Shown: positions 1 to 7,383, counted from the first letter of the stretch. The stretch: DNA of 20,889 bases from Alphaproteobacteria bacterium (GCA_020851015.1 JADZDN010000018.1:1-20889), one strand, 5' to 3'. Notes: generated by a model from the sequence alone, not told the origin. A program made the numbers and translations.

Positions 1-102
1 GATGACATCGACCCCTTCAATCTACGTCTACGCCTCGGCGCAATCGCCAAACGCCGCCACGCAGGCAAACAGGCCTACCTCAAGAGCAGGCGAAACGCCT
101 GA
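1..102 (+). CDS. C-terminal fragment of an unidentified protein
   Basis: An open frame enters from the left edge and stops at TGA 100-102, giving 33 residues that end in a basic tail (KSRRNA). The fragment is rich in Arg, Lys and Ala and has no motif I can place. It could be the end of a transposase or integrase, given the IS66 remnant about 370 bases downstream, but nothing in the residues proves that. A chance open frame of this length is also possible in GC-rich DNA. Confidence 0.3.
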   Translation, partial: DDIDPFNLRLRLGAIAKRRHAGKQAYLKSRRNA

Positions 103-473
103 CCCGCGGCCTTCGCCGGAAGGTTACGAATTATGGGCGACGGTGTTGGGATCATATCGACCGCCGCATGTCCGGCCATGAGCAGGCCGAGCAAGAGCTC
201 GATCACGCTGTAGGGTTAGCTGTTAGAGCCCTTTAACGCGATCGTGCACGTACACGAAAATCTTGCGCGCGATACCGAAGAATGTCTCGCAGGCGCCATC
301 GGGAGCATACCCGAGCAAGACGATCTGCGTTACTTGCTCTCCAAGAGAGCTGATGTCGCCAGTGATGGCACTTGCGCCGAGAAACACGGCTACTCCGGCA
401 GCGCCTTTGAACAGGCCGGAGATAGTTGACGCGATCTGTTCTCCTCCGCAATTTTCCAGATTGGGAGGAGGAG
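103..473. other. Stretch with no convincing gene
   Basis: Apart from one doubtful minus-strand ORF (223-516) I see no supported gene here. There is no recognisable RNA gene, clear terminator or insertion-sequence terminal repeat. A short minus-strand frame around 90-206 contains a hydrophobic run (ELLLGLLMAGHAAV) but lacks a good start and is about 40 residues long. The stretch lies just outside a decayed IS66 gene and is best read as degraded sequence at the edge of an insertion. Confidence 0.4.
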
Positions 474-516
474 ATGTCGCAGGGGGTCCGGTCGCGGGTA
501 CGTCGGGCCGAGGCAT
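223..516 (-). CDS. Doubtful small protein, possibly interrupted by an IS66 element
   Basis: This 97-residue ORF is not recognised. Residues from about 30 onward look protein-like: a Gly/Ala-rich hydrophobic segment (GLFKGAAGVAVFLGASAITG) followed by an amphipathic C-terminus ending VYVHDRVKGL. The first 25 residues or so are Pro/Ala-rich and are read antisense through the start of the IS66 tnpA, so they are unlikely to be native. One explanation is that an IS66 insertion removed the original start of a small membrane-associated protein. A chance ORF is equally possible, and no ribosome-binding site was found that settles it. Confidence 0.25.
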   Translation of the reverse strand: MPRPDVPATGPPATSPPPNLENCGGEQIASTISGLFKGAAGVAVFLGASAITGDISSLGEQVTQIVLLGYAPDGACETFFGIARKIFVYVHDRVKGL

Positions 517-677
517 TCTGGCGGGCGGACCACGAGGGGTGGAAGCGCAGCGACTTGAATCAACGGCAGTATTGCGGTGCGCAGGAGATTCCGCTCAAGG
601 CGTTCGGCAATCGACGGGCGAAGTTCAAGGTCGAGCCGCACCCGCCTGAGCGCAAACTGCTCTACGATTCAAAATAA
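474..677 (+). pseudogene. tnpA: Truncated IS66-family accessory protein (TnpA/Orf1) remnant
   Basis: This frame reads MSQGVRSRVRRAEAFWRADH and continues with WKRSDLNQRQYC, the signature of the small first ORF of rhizobial IS66 elements, a helix-turn-helix protein needed with TnpB and TnpC for transposition. The start at 474 is supported by a strong purine-rich GGGAGGAGG just upstream. The frame stops after 67 residues at TAA 677, right after the conserved PPERKLLY, where intact family members continue for several tens of residues. A Trp normally expected in the GNWRAKF segment appears as Arg. No tnpB, tnpC or terminal inverted repeat follows before the ABC operon begins at 764. It is therefore a dead insertion-sequence fragment. 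The family call is from remembered motifs. Confidence 0.7.
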
Positions 678-763
678 GACTAAAATTTCCTCAAGACCAA
701 CGGGCGCGTCAATCACTGCCGGTGCAGGTAGCAGTACCCGGTCGTTTCGGCGCCGCGGCCAGC

Positions 764-1504
764 CTAGAGAATCTGGCTCAGGAACTCGCGCGTGCGCTGG
801 TCGCGGGCGTTTCTGAAGAACTCGGCCGGTGGTCCATGCTCTACAATCACCCCGCGGTCGGTAAAGTAGATATGGTCCCCGACCTCACGAGCGAAGCCCA
901 TTTCGTGTGTGACCAAGACGCAGGTCATGCCTTCTTGGGCCAATTCGCGAATTGTCACCAGCACTTCCTTGACCGTTTCGGGATCGAGCGCCGCCGTTAC
1001 CTCGTCAAACAGCATGACGTCAGGGTTCATCGCGAGGCTGCGGGCGATCGCGACCCTTTGCTGCTGACCGCCAGAGAGCTCGCCGGGATATGCATGTTCC
1101 TTGCCTTCGAGGCGGACCTTGCGGAGCAGGCGGAGCGCGCGTTCTTCAACCTCGCGCCTGTCTTCCTTCAGCACATGGATGGGCGCCATCATCACGTTCT
1201 GCAGCGCCGTTCGATGCGGGAACAGGTTGTACTGCTGGAAGACCATTCCGACTTTGCGCCGGAGAGCAAGCTTGTTCAGCTTGGGGTCGTGGACCTCTCG
1301 GCCACCTACCAGAATGGAGCCGCGGTCGATCGGGACCAGGGCGTTGATGCAACGAAGAAGCGTCGATTTGCCGGATCCCGATGGCCCGATGATGCAGATC
1401 ACCTCGCCTTTCGCGACGTCCAGCGACACGCCTTTGAGGACCTCGAGACTACCGAAGGACTTGTGCACGTCCCTGCAACGGACGATCGGTTGGTCCGCGG
1501 TCAT
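764..1504 (-). CDS. Polar amino acid ABC transporter, ATP-binding protein (GlnQ/HisP type)
   Basis: This cytoplasmic ATPase powers the importer encoded just upstream in the same operon. It has 246 residues, normal for the family. All nucleotide-binding motifs are intact: Walker [10 protein letters not shown] at 40-48, Q-loop Gln90, signature LSGGQ at 143-147, Walker B VMLFDE at 163-168 and switch His200. The FQQYNLFPH segment after Walker A is typical of polar-amino-acid importers. The ATG at 1504 overlaps the permease stop in an ATGA, indicating translational coupling; a longer frame from 1576 lies inside the permease and was rejected. It is the last gene of the six-gene operon. The family is certain; the substrate is unknown. 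Confidence 0.95.
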   Translation of the reverse strand: MTADQPIVRCRDVHKSFGSLEVLKGVSLDVAKGEVICIIGPSGSGKSTLLRCINALVPIDRGSILVGGREVHDPKLNKLALRRKVGMVFQQYNLFPHRTALQNVMMAPIHVLKEDRREVEERALRLLRKVRLEGKEHAYPGELSGGQQQRVAIARSLAMNPDVMLFDEVTAALDPETVKEVLVTIRELAQEGMTCVLVTHEMGFAREVGDHIYFTDRGVIVEHGPPAEFFRNARDQRTREFLSQIL

Positions 1505-2358
1505 GCGGCGACCGCGAAGCGGCGCTCGAGCAGCACCGTCCAGCGGCCGATCGGATAGCAGAGCAGGAAAAACCATGCGAGTATGTAACCGTACATCGGC
1601 ACCAGCAAGTCATGGCGATCCTCAGCGGCGAGCGCATCGGCCGTCAGCGTCACTACCTCGTTCACGCCGACGATCGAGCATAGCGGCGTGGAGACGAGCA
1701 AAATCGCATAGAGGTTCATCCAGGGCGGCAGCATGCGCTTCACGCACTGGGGCAATATGATCATCCACAGCGTCTGAAACCGTCGAAAGCCCAGCGCCTC
1801 GGCCGATTCCCACTGTCCCGTCGGGATCGACTGGATGGCGCCGCGCGCGATCTCCGACATGTTGGCGGCCACCGCTACCGATAGCCCGAAGATCGCCTTA
1901 AGCCAATCCGGCAGCGGAATGACCAGATCGCCGACCCGAATCTGAAATGGCAGCAGAAGCATGCAGTAGAACAGCAGCACAAGCCAAGGCGCGTTGCGGA
2001 AGAACTGCGTAACCAAGGAGGCGCTGCGCCGCACGGACCGTACCGCGGAAATTTGTGCGATGCCGATGAAGAGGCCGAGAACGGTGCCCAGCACCATGGC
2101 GATGACGCTGATCAGCACGTTGAAGGCGAACCCCTTCGCGATCAATGGCGTCCATTTCAGCAAGGTCTCGACGACAGAGGGCCGCCCGGGCGCCGCATAG
2201 GCCTCGGCCCCAGCGAACAGCAGCACCCAAGCAAGCAATGCCGCAGCCGGCCAGGGTTTGCGAAGCAGAGAGCCGCCGGAGTCCTCCGCCCCACGACGCG
2301 CAAGCACGCGCCCCGGTGGCAGGATGACCGGAAGATCGGCCGGGCGTGCCTCCTTCAT
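1501..2358 (-). CDS. Polar amino acid ABC transporter permease (second membrane subunit)
   Basis: This inner-membrane subunit pairs with the permease encoded immediately upstream. It has 285 residues, longer than the usual 220 or so because of an N-terminal extension of about 60 residues carrying an extra hydrophobic stretch (PAAALLAWVLLFAGAEAYAA) that resembles a signal anchor. The core begins near VVETLLKWTPLIAKGFAFNV and contains the FFRNAPWLVLLFY segment and the EAA coupling loop (EALGFRRFQTLWMIILPQ) that docks on the ATPase. The ATG at 2358 forms an ATGA with the previous stop, and its own stop forms another with the ATPase start. A 475-codon frame reaching back to 2928 is antisense-like readthrough of the first permease. 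Confidence 0.92.
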   Translation of the reverse strand: MKEARPADLPVILPPGRVLARRGAEDSGGSLLRKPWPAAALLAWVLLFAGAEAYAAPGRPSVVETLLKWTPLIAKGFAFNVLISVIAMVLGTVLGLFIGIAQISAVRSVRRSASLVTQFFRNAPWLVLLFYCMLLLPFQIRVGDLVIPLPDWLKAIFGLSVAVAANMSEIARGAIQSIPTGQWESAEALGFRRFQTLWMIILPQCVKRMLPPWMNLYAILLVSTPLCSIVGVNEVVTLTADALAAEDRHDLLVPMYGYILAWFFLLCYPIGRWTVLLERRFAVAA

Positions 2359-3098
2359 ATGCCGATCCCCGGCACACGCAACGCCCTTTCGAGGCGCGTC
2401 ACGCCCGCCACGAACAGGCCGACGAGCGCGACATAGGTTACGAGCAAGACATTCATCATCTCCGGTACATTGATCGCATCGGACCAGATCTGGTTGCTGA
2501 CGTAGAGCAACTCCGGCACCGCGATCGCATAGGCGATGGTCGTGGTCTTGATGAGATTGATGAGGTTGTTGTTCAGCGCGGGCAGACAGATGCGCAACGC
2601 CAGCGGCAGTACGATGTGTATGTAGGCATTGAAGCGGCTGTAGCCCAACGCCTCGGCTGCCTCGACCGTGGCGCGCGGCACGGCCTCGATGCCGGCACGC
2701 AGTATCTCGATGTTGAAGGCGCCCGCGTAGATCGAGAAGCAGATAACCGCCCAACTGAAATTGCTCACCATCGGGACCGACGAACCGTCCGGTAGCCGCA
2801 TCGTAATCAACGGCCCCAGCGCGAAGTAGAAGAAGTAGAGCTGGATCAGCGACGGCGTGTTGCGGAATATCTGGATATAACCGTTGACGATCAACCGAAG
2901 CAGCTTGAGTTGCGTGCCTTGCAACCATGCGCCGGCAACGCCGATCGCAAGGCTGAGCGTCAGGCTGAGCGCAACAAGCTCGAGTGAAACGACCACGCCT
3001 GAAAAGAAGCGCGACCGGTCGAACGCGTCATAAACAATGGTGAGATTGATCCCGGTTGTCGCATAGAGATCGCGAAACCAATGAGCGACCGCCTCCAC
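2355..3098 (-). CDS. Polar amino acid ABC transporter permease (first membrane subunit)
   Basis: This inner-membrane permease of the GlnP/HisM family has about 247 residues. The sequence shows several hydrophobic spans, the FRNTPSLIQLYFFYFALGP segment and the EAA loop (EALGYSRFNAYIHIVLPLAL) followed by NLIKTTTIAYAIAVPELL. Between the second and third spans lies a short polar loop (RLPDGSSVPMVSN). No ATG is available. A GTG at 3104 and a GTG at 3098 are both in frame. The purine run GGGAGA at 3112-3107 lies 8 bases from the 3098 GTG but only 2 from the 3104 GTG, so 3098 is preferred. The gene lies 18 bases after the oxidase stop and overlaps the next permease by four bases. Confidence 0.92.
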   Translation of the reverse strand: MEAVAHWFRDLYATTGINLTIVYDAFDRSRFFSGVVVSLELVALSLTLSLAIGVAGAWLQGTQLKLLRLIVNGYIQIFRNTPSLIQLYFFYFALGPLITMRLPDGSSVPMVSNFSWAVICFSIYAGAFNIEILRAGIEAVPRATVEAAEALGYSRFNAYIHIVLPLALRICLPALNNNLINLIKTTTIAYAIAVPELLYVSNQIWSDAINVPEMMNVLLVTYVALVGLFVAGVTRLERALRVPGIGI

Positions 3099-3116
3099 TA
3101 TCACCGTCTCCCGAGC

Positions 3117-4460
3117 CTACCCGGGGCGTCGGGCCGCTCGACCCTGGCGCCAGCGTCGGATTTCCATGGCGTCCCGAATCTTATAGTAGGCGACCAGGGC
3201 TTTGACGAGTGGCGGGTGGATCGCATGCACGGCGATCCGCTTGACCGGCGAGAATGGCATTACGAGCTCGGCAGACGGCGTGCCGGTCATGTAGCGCGCG
3301 AGCTCGCGCCCCAGGATGGTTGCGAATGCCAGACCCCGGCCATTGCAGCCGAGGGCCGCGAGCAGCCCTGGCGCCGGTTGATGGATCTTCCAGCTCGCCT
3401 CGGAATTCATCGCGATCCAGCCCGTCCAAAGGAAATCGAACTCCATCTCGCCCAATTGGGGGAATATCTCGTTGATGCGGCCCAGGCTGGGGCCGATGGC
3501 CGGGCGTCCCTCCGGGCCGAAGAGCGGTCCTTGGCCGCTGAAGAAAAGCCGCCCATCCGGAAAGATACGTATGCCGGACATCAGGCGCCGCGTGTCGGTC
3601 ATACCCTGGCCGCCCGGGAGGATTGCGCCACGCACGTTGTCGCGCAGTGGTCTCGTTACGTACTGGTAGGCGCGGACAGGAACGAACGACTGCCGCAGCG
3701 AAGGCCAGAGGTCTCCCGTGTAGGCGTTAGTACAGATGACGGCGTAGTCGGCGGCGACACTGCCTTGCGCAGTTTCGACCTGCCATTTGCCGGCCGACCG
3801 GTCGAGACGCGTGACATCCGAGAATTCGTGGATCTCCGCGCCTTCCGCTATGGCCGCGCGCGCCAGACCTCGGACATAGGCCAGAGGATTGATCGTTCCG
3901 CCCTGGCGATCGAACAGGCAGCCGAAGTAGTAGCCCTCGTGACTGCCAATGACCTCCGCCGTCTTGTGCCGGTCAAGGATTTCGACCGGAGAGCCGAGCC
4001 TTTGCAGATCTTGCGCGCGTTGCTCCAGCATGGCGAGGGCAGCGGGCGTGTGGGCGGCGACGATGTTGCCGCTCCGTACGAACTGCGCATCCATCCGGTA
4101 CCTCTCGGCGAGTCCGAAAACGAGATTCGGACCTTCCCGAATGGCCTTGATCAGGCGGGGCCCGTACTCGGGCCCGTAGCGCAGCATGATCTCGGACGGC
4201 GACTGCTTGCTCGCCGGCGGCACGTGGCCGGAGTTCCGGCTTGAGGCGCCCCAGCCGATTTCCTTGGCCTCGAGCAGCACGACGCGCGCGCCCGCCGCCG
4301 CGGCATGCAGCGCCACCGAGCAGCCTGCAATGCCACCGCCAATGACCACGATGTCGGCAAGCCGGTCGCCTCGCAGCGGTGACGCCCTTAGTGACGTGCC
4401 TCCGGTGGAGGTGTAGGGCGTCTGAGGCGGTTGTGGCGGGTCCTGGTTTGGCGAATACAT
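3117..4460 (-). CDS. FAD-dependent oxidoreductase, DAO family (amine/amino acid oxidase)
   Basis: This 447-residue flavoenzyme probably oxidises a C-N bond of the imported substrate to an imine. After a 33-residue Pro/Thr-rich lead, the Rossmann motif IVVIGGGIAGCSVALHAAAA (37-56) ends its second strand at Glu64, the usual ribose-binding acid. GWGASSRNSGHV follows at 69-80, as in gamma-glutamylputrescine oxidase (PuuB/OrdL)-like enzymes. The C-terminal GCNGRGLAFATILGRELA closes the FAD site. Length and layout fit the PuuB/sarcosine-oxidase-like DAO group. It sits between a RidA gene (9-base gap) and the transporter permeases, so substrate import and oxidation are co-expressed. The exact substrate (polyamine conjugate, N-methyl amino acid, D-amino acid) cannot be read from the sequence. 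Confidence 0.88.
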   Translation of the reverse strand: MYSPNQDPPQPPQTPYTSTGGTSLRASPLRGDRLADIVVIGGGIAGCSVALHAAAAGARVVLLEAKEIGWGASSRNSGHVPPASKQSPSEIMLRYGPEYGPRLIKAIREGPNLVFGLAERYRMDAQFVRSGNIVAAHTPAALAMLEQRAQDLQRLGSPVEILDRHKTAEVIGSHEGYYFGCLFDRQGGTINPLAYVRGLARAAIAEGAEIHEFSDVTRLDRSAGKWQVETAQGSVAADYAVICTNAYTGDLWPSLRQSFVPVRAYQYVTRPLRDNVRGAILPGGQGMTDTRRLMSGIRIFPDGRLFFSGQGPLFGPEGRPAIGPSLGRINEIFPQLGEMEFDFLWTGWIAMNSEASWKIHQPAPGLLAALGCNGRGLAFATILGRELARYMTGTPSAELVMPFSPVKRIAVHAIHPPLVKALVAYYKIRDAMEIRRWRQGRAARRPG

Positions 4461-4469
4461 TCCGGCCGA

Positions 4470-4823
4470 TCAGCGCGCCGCGACGACCTGAATTGCCACG
4501 CGGTGCGGCGGCGTCAGCAATTTAGTCTGGATAGGCGTGCGCGCTGGCGTGTGCCCCGGAACTACCCAGGCGTCCCACACCGAATTCACCTCGTCGAAGT
4601 CGCGCAGATCGGAAAACAGCACGATCGCGCTGAGCAGCTTCGATTTGTCGGTGCCGCATTCCGCCAAGTAGTGATCGATCTGAGCAAGAACCTTGCTGGT
4701 CTGCTCGGCGGCGCCCGATGGCACCGGATCCACCGCTACTTGTCCCGCGAGATAGACGGTATCGCCGTGAACGACGGCCTTGCTGTAGCGTGCATTCACG
4801 CCATGGCGCTCGATCGCTGCCAT
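4470..4823 (-). CDS. RidA-family protein (YjgF/YER057c/UK114)
   Basis: This 117-residue protein belongs to the small trimeric RidA superfamily, whose archetype hydrolyses reactive enamines and imines to keto acids and ammonia. Family features are the YLAGQVAVDP strand near 24-33, the central DLRDFDEVNSVWDAW segment and the closing HTPARTPIQTK...RVAIQVVAAR. Arg95 in the PAR motif matches the Arg required in the archetype. The position that aligns with E. coli RidA Glu120 is Ala110 here, judged by eye. Placed between the binding protein and the oxidase, it would clear or use the imine the oxidase makes. A GGAGG lies about 9 bases before the ATG. Family secure, activity inferred. Confidence 0.9.
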   Translation of the reverse strand: MAAIERHGVNARYSKAVVHGDTVYLAGQVAVDPVPSGAAEQTSKVLAQIDHYLAECGTDKSKLLSAIVLFSDLRDFDEVNSVWDAWVVPGHTPARTPIQTKLLTPPHRVAIQVVAAR

Positions 4824-4857
4824 ATGTCTTGGCCTCCGCTTGCGGGTGGCTCGGCGA

Positions 4858-4881
4858 CCGCAGGCCCTATGTGGCCCGCGG
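4858..4881 (-). promoter_or_regulatory. Intercistronic hairpin downstream of the binding-protein gene
   Basis: On the minus strand, CCGCGGGCC and GGCCTGCGG form a 9-bp stem with one G-U pair around a 6-base loop. It starts 17 bases after the binding-protein stop and has no U-run, so it is not a standard full terminator. Such stem-loops often protect the 3' end of binding-protein messages so that this subunit outnumbers the membrane subunits. That role is inferred. Confidence 0.45.
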
Positions 4882-4898
4882 CGGCCATTTCAACGGCA

Positions 4899-5714
4899 CT
4901 ACTGGCTCTGGTACTTCTGCTGCATTGACCGCACGAACTCCGTGCTGCGCCCAAACCACTTCTTTTCGAGCTCGGCGATACGGCCCGACTTGTGCCACGC
5001 GATCACCTGCTCGGTCAGCAGCTTGTGCATGCGCTCCTCGCCAAGGCGCACCGCCATCACGACGGGCTGCTCGAGAATGCTGGGGAGCACCATCTCGTAG
5101 TCCTGCCATTCCGGCTCCTGCAGACGCATCGCAAGATTGCCGTCGTCATAGGCAAACCCGATGCAATTGCCCCCTTTCAGGGCCGTATAGGTCTCGGCGG
5201 TCGTCTTGAATGCCACCAGATCGGCGCCGTATTGCTCCTGCACCGTCTTGTTGTAGAACGCGCCCTGCACGCCGCAGATCTTCTTGTCCTTGAGGTCTTC
5301 CCATTTCCGGATGTTGGCGCGCTTGAGCGCCATGACGTTGGCACCCGATGCGTAGTAGCCGGGTTCAACGATATAGATGACCTTGCGCCGCTCCGGCGTG
5401 TCGTTCATCGCGGCGATGATGACGTCCGTCTTGCCTTGCTCCAGGAACTGGATCTGATTCGCCGCCGTGGTCGGCACGATCTCCGGCTTGACGCCCATCG
5501 TCTTGGCAAGATCCTCGGCAAGCTCGACCGCGAAGCCAACGACCTTGCCGTCCGGCTCCCGGAAGCCAAACGGCTTGTAGTCAGCCTTGCCGCCGACGAT
5601 CAGCGTACCCCGCTTCTTAATGTCGTCGAGCGTGTCGGCCCTGGCGTAGGCGCCGCCTAAAACCAGCAGCGACGCCGATAGAAAGATGGACTTCTGGAGC
5701 CATGTAGAGCGCAT
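4899..5714 (-). CDS. Polar amino acid ABC transporter, periplasmic substrate-binding protein
   Basis: This secreted family-3 type solute receptor is the first gene of the operon and delivers ligand to the two permeases downstream. It has 271 residues with a clear signal peptide (positive MRSTWLQK, hydrophobic core IFLSASLLVLGG, cleavage after AYARA near residue 26). The mature part opens with DTLDDIKKRGTLIVGGKADY and contains the usual G-K-V-V-G-F lobe motif and TPERRKVIYIVEPGYY. The start at 5714 is chosen because GGGGAGAG lies 5 bases before it and the signal peptide begins there; the frame is open up to 5861 but that part is intergenic. The divergent LysR gene begins 158 bases away. Ligand unknown. 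Confidence 0.94.
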   Translation of the reverse strand: MRSTWLQKSIFLSASLLVLGGAYARADTLDDIKKRGTLIVGGKADYKPFGFREPDGKVVGFAVELAEDLAKTMGVKPEIVPTTAANQIQFLEQGKTDVIIAAMNDTPERRKVIYIVEPGYYASGANVMALKRANIRKWEDLKDKKICGVQGAFYNKTVQEQYGADLVAFKTTAETYTALKGGNCIGFAYDDGNLAMRLQEPEWQDYEMVLPSILEQPVVMAVRLGEERMHKLLTEQVIAWHKSGRIAELEKKWFGRSTEFVRSMQQKYQSQ

Positions 5715-5796
5715 GTTCACTCTCCCCGTTTGGCCTATTACGCGCATGCACCTGTGAACCCGATGGCGGTTGAGTTCGCAAACGCTCGTTTCGGCA

Positions 5797-5824
5797 ATGT
5801 TAGTCGCTGCAAATCCATCAACAA
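5797..5824 (-). promoter_or_regulatory. Candidate promoter of the binding-protein/RidA/oxidase operon
   Basis: On the minus strand a TTGTTG (-35, plus-strand 5819-5824) and TAACAT (-10, 5797-5802) are separated by 16 bases. The elements are imperfect, as expected for an activator-dependent promoter, and dyads lie directly upstream. Found by eye only. Confidence 0.35.
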
Positions 5825-5825
5825 T

Positions 5826-5853
5826 CATGGTAATTCTTATGTGTCGATGATAA
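5826..5853. promoter_or_regulatory. Candidate LysR-type operator between divergent genes
   Basis: Two partial dyads lie between the divergent LysR and binding-protein genes: CAT-N3-AATT-N3-ATG at 5826-5841 and TTAT-N9-ATAA at 5837-5853. They sit immediately upstream of the candidate -35 of the transport operon and 20-47 bases before the LysR start. This arrangement is typical for a LysR regulator that activates the neighbour and represses itself. Neither dyad is perfect. Confidence 0.35.
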
Positions 5854-5872
5854 AAACGCATGGACTTGGCCT

Positions 5873-6781
5873 ATGCCCGGCTATCGCAGCAAGCTTCCCC
5901 CGCCCAACAGCATCATTGCATTCGAGGCCGCCGCGCGCTTCCAGAACTTCACGCATGCGGCAAGGGAACTCAACGTCACGCAGGCGGCCGTAAGCCGTCA
6001 GATTCGAAATCTTGAAGACTTTTTGGGTTTCCCGGCCTTCGAGCGGGGGAACGGCCGCGCCCAACTGACGCCTGAAGGCAAGCGCCTTTTCGAGGCGGTT
6101 GTCATCGGGCTCGAACACATCGCGGGCACGGTCCAGGGCCTCCGACGCTCCCCTAAAAAAACTTATCTAACGGTCGCCTCGACGATCTCCTTCGCGAGTC
6201 TTTGGCTCATTCCGCGTATCGCCAACTTTAGGCACGAGTTCCCCGACATCGACCTGCGCTTCATCAGCTCCGACGCGGAGCTCGATCTTGACGCAGACGC
6301 CATCGACGTCGCGATCCGCTACGGCAATGGCGCATGGCCGGGTGTCTTGGTGGTGCCGCTGCTCAAGCCGGAGATATTCCCGGTCTGCAGCCCATCTCTG
6401 GTCAAGGACGGCCCGCGTCTGCAGGCACTAGTAGACCTCGCCGCGCACACGCTGCTGGATCGTGACGAGGCCGGCGCGTTTGGTGTGAGCTGGAAAACTT
6501 GGCTGGCACGCGTCCGTGGAGATACCAGTCACATCCGCCGCCGGGTGCTTTTCAACAACTACGACCTTCTCGTGCGCGCCGCGATCGAAGGCCAGGGTGT
6601 CGCGCTCGGCTGGAGCCCGCTCGTCAACGAGCTACTCAAACAGAAAATCCTCGTGCGCCCGATCGTTAGCACCATGAAGCCCAAGGATTTCTACTACCTG
6701 GTTCTTCCCAAGGGCGCGTCAATGAACAAGAGCAGGGACACGTTCCTAAAATGGATCAGGCGAGCAGCGGCGGTTAACTAA
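5873..6781 (+). CDS. LysR-family transcriptional regulator, GcvA-like
   Basis: This 302-residue DNA-binding regulator has an N-terminal winged helix-turn-helix (about residues 12-70, with NFTHAARELNVTQAAVSRQ as recognition region) and a C-terminal periplasmic-binding-like effector domain starting near LTVASTISFASLWLIPRI. The opening KLPPPNSIIAFEAAARFQNF and the later GQGVALGWSPLVNELL are characteristic of the GcvA subgroup, members of which often control amino-acid-related operons. It is divergent from the block A transport and oxidase operon and probably senses its substrate. ATG 5873 is used; another ATG at 5860 is out of frame. No strong Shine-Dalgarno is visible. Confidence 0.93.
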   Translation: MPGYRSKLPPPNSIIAFEAAARFQNFTHAARELNVTQAAVSRQIRNLEDFLGFPAFERGNGRAQLTPEGKRLFEAVVIGLEHIAGTVQGLRRSPKKTYLTVASTISFASLWLIPRIANFRHEFPDIDLRFISSDAELDLDADAIDVAIRYGNGAWPGVLVVPLLKPEIFPVCSPSLVKDGPRLQALVDLAAHTLLDRDEAGAFGVSWKTWLARVRGDTSHIRRRVLFNNYDLLVRAAIEGQGVALGWSPLVNELLKQKILVRPIVSTMKPKDFYYLVLPKGASMNKSRDTFLKWIRRAAAVN

Positions 6782-6852
6782 CTGCGCCTTGTTCCAATGC
6801 TGACGACCCACGGCCGGTCAACCACTCCGTCACCAGTGTTCGCATCTACTTG

Positions 6853-7020
6853 ATGCAGGCTGTCGGGCGCGGTCTACGAAAGGATGTGCGTCGATGGCAT
6901 GTCTGGCTTTTGCTGGAGGAAGCGATCAAACGTGCGGGCCATCCCGAGACAAGTGAGCTTCTGAAGCGTGCGGACCAATTGCGAGTAACGGATGCGAAAC
7001 AACATTCGAAAGTGCACTAA
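6853..7020 (+). CDS. Possible small protein of unknown function
   Basis: A 55-codon frame reads MQAVGRGLRKDVRRWHVWLL and continues with a mixed-charge region (EEAIKRAGHPETSELLKRAD), ending at TAA 7018-7020. The composition suggests two amphipathic helices and is more protein-like than most shadows nearby. The frame is also open upstream to the end of the LysR gene, so it may be the remnant of a longer gene. No convincing ribosome-binding site and no family recognised. Confidence 0.3.
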   Translation: MQAVGRGLRKDVRRWHVWLLLEEAIKRAGHPETSELLKRADQLRVTDAKQHSKVH

Positions 7021-7048
7021 GAAACCTGATGCGTAGGAAAGTTTGCCG

Positions 7049-7270
7049 ATGACTTCTCCAACAGGAGCGATTTTTGTGCGCGAGCCGCTCGGTTTAAACT
7101 GTCTGAAGCACGACTTTGCGCACGTGAACGGCTCTCCACGCGGTGCTCCTAGCGGAATGTTGGTTGTCTTGGATTCCGAAGGATCCGAGGCTTTCTCTCG
7201 GCCGATGGCGAACGCCGGAGCAATGCGGGCGCATGGGCCTGCGTATTACCCCGGCGGGGGAAACCTCTAA
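7049..7270 (+). CDS. Possible small protein of unknown function
   Basis: A 73-codon frame starts at ATG 7049, with AGGAAA about 9 bases before it. The product begins MTSPTGAIFVREPLGLNCLK, contains a short hydrophobic strand (GMLVVLDSEG) and ends in a Gly-rich tail (YYPGGGNL). No family is recognised. A TTG at 7043 would add two residues. Codon use does not clearly separate it from non-coding sequence; treat it as tentative. Confidence 0.22.
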   Translation: MTSPTGAIFVREPLGLNCLKHDFAHVNGSPRGAPSGMLVVLDSEGSEAFSRPMANAGAMRAHGPAYYPGGGNL

Positions 7271-7383
7271 CTGTCGTGTTAGGGTGGATTGAGCCAACTA
7301 GCATGGCCGTAATCGTTGGATCAAGATCGAGCGCCGCTCCAATAGATAAGTTTCGTTGGTAGCGTGTCCCCGCAACCAGATCC

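Noticed and set aside
1501..2928. Longer 475-codon version of the second permease
   Set aside because: The first 190 codons run out of frame through the first permease; the ATGA overlap at 2355-2358 gives the real start.
5715..5861. N-terminal extension of the block A binding protein by 49 residues
   Set aside because: The extension is intergenic, lacks a ribosome-binding site and would bury the signal peptide; GGGGAGAG 5 bases before 5714 fixes the start.
7340..7380. CCGCAACCA just before a hairpin, resembling the 3' end of a tRNA or tmRNA gene or an attachment-site half
   Set aside because: No T-loop (GTTC-type), no matching 5' acceptor strand and no cloverleaf could be drawn upstream, so an RNA gene is not supported; a covariance-model search would settle it.
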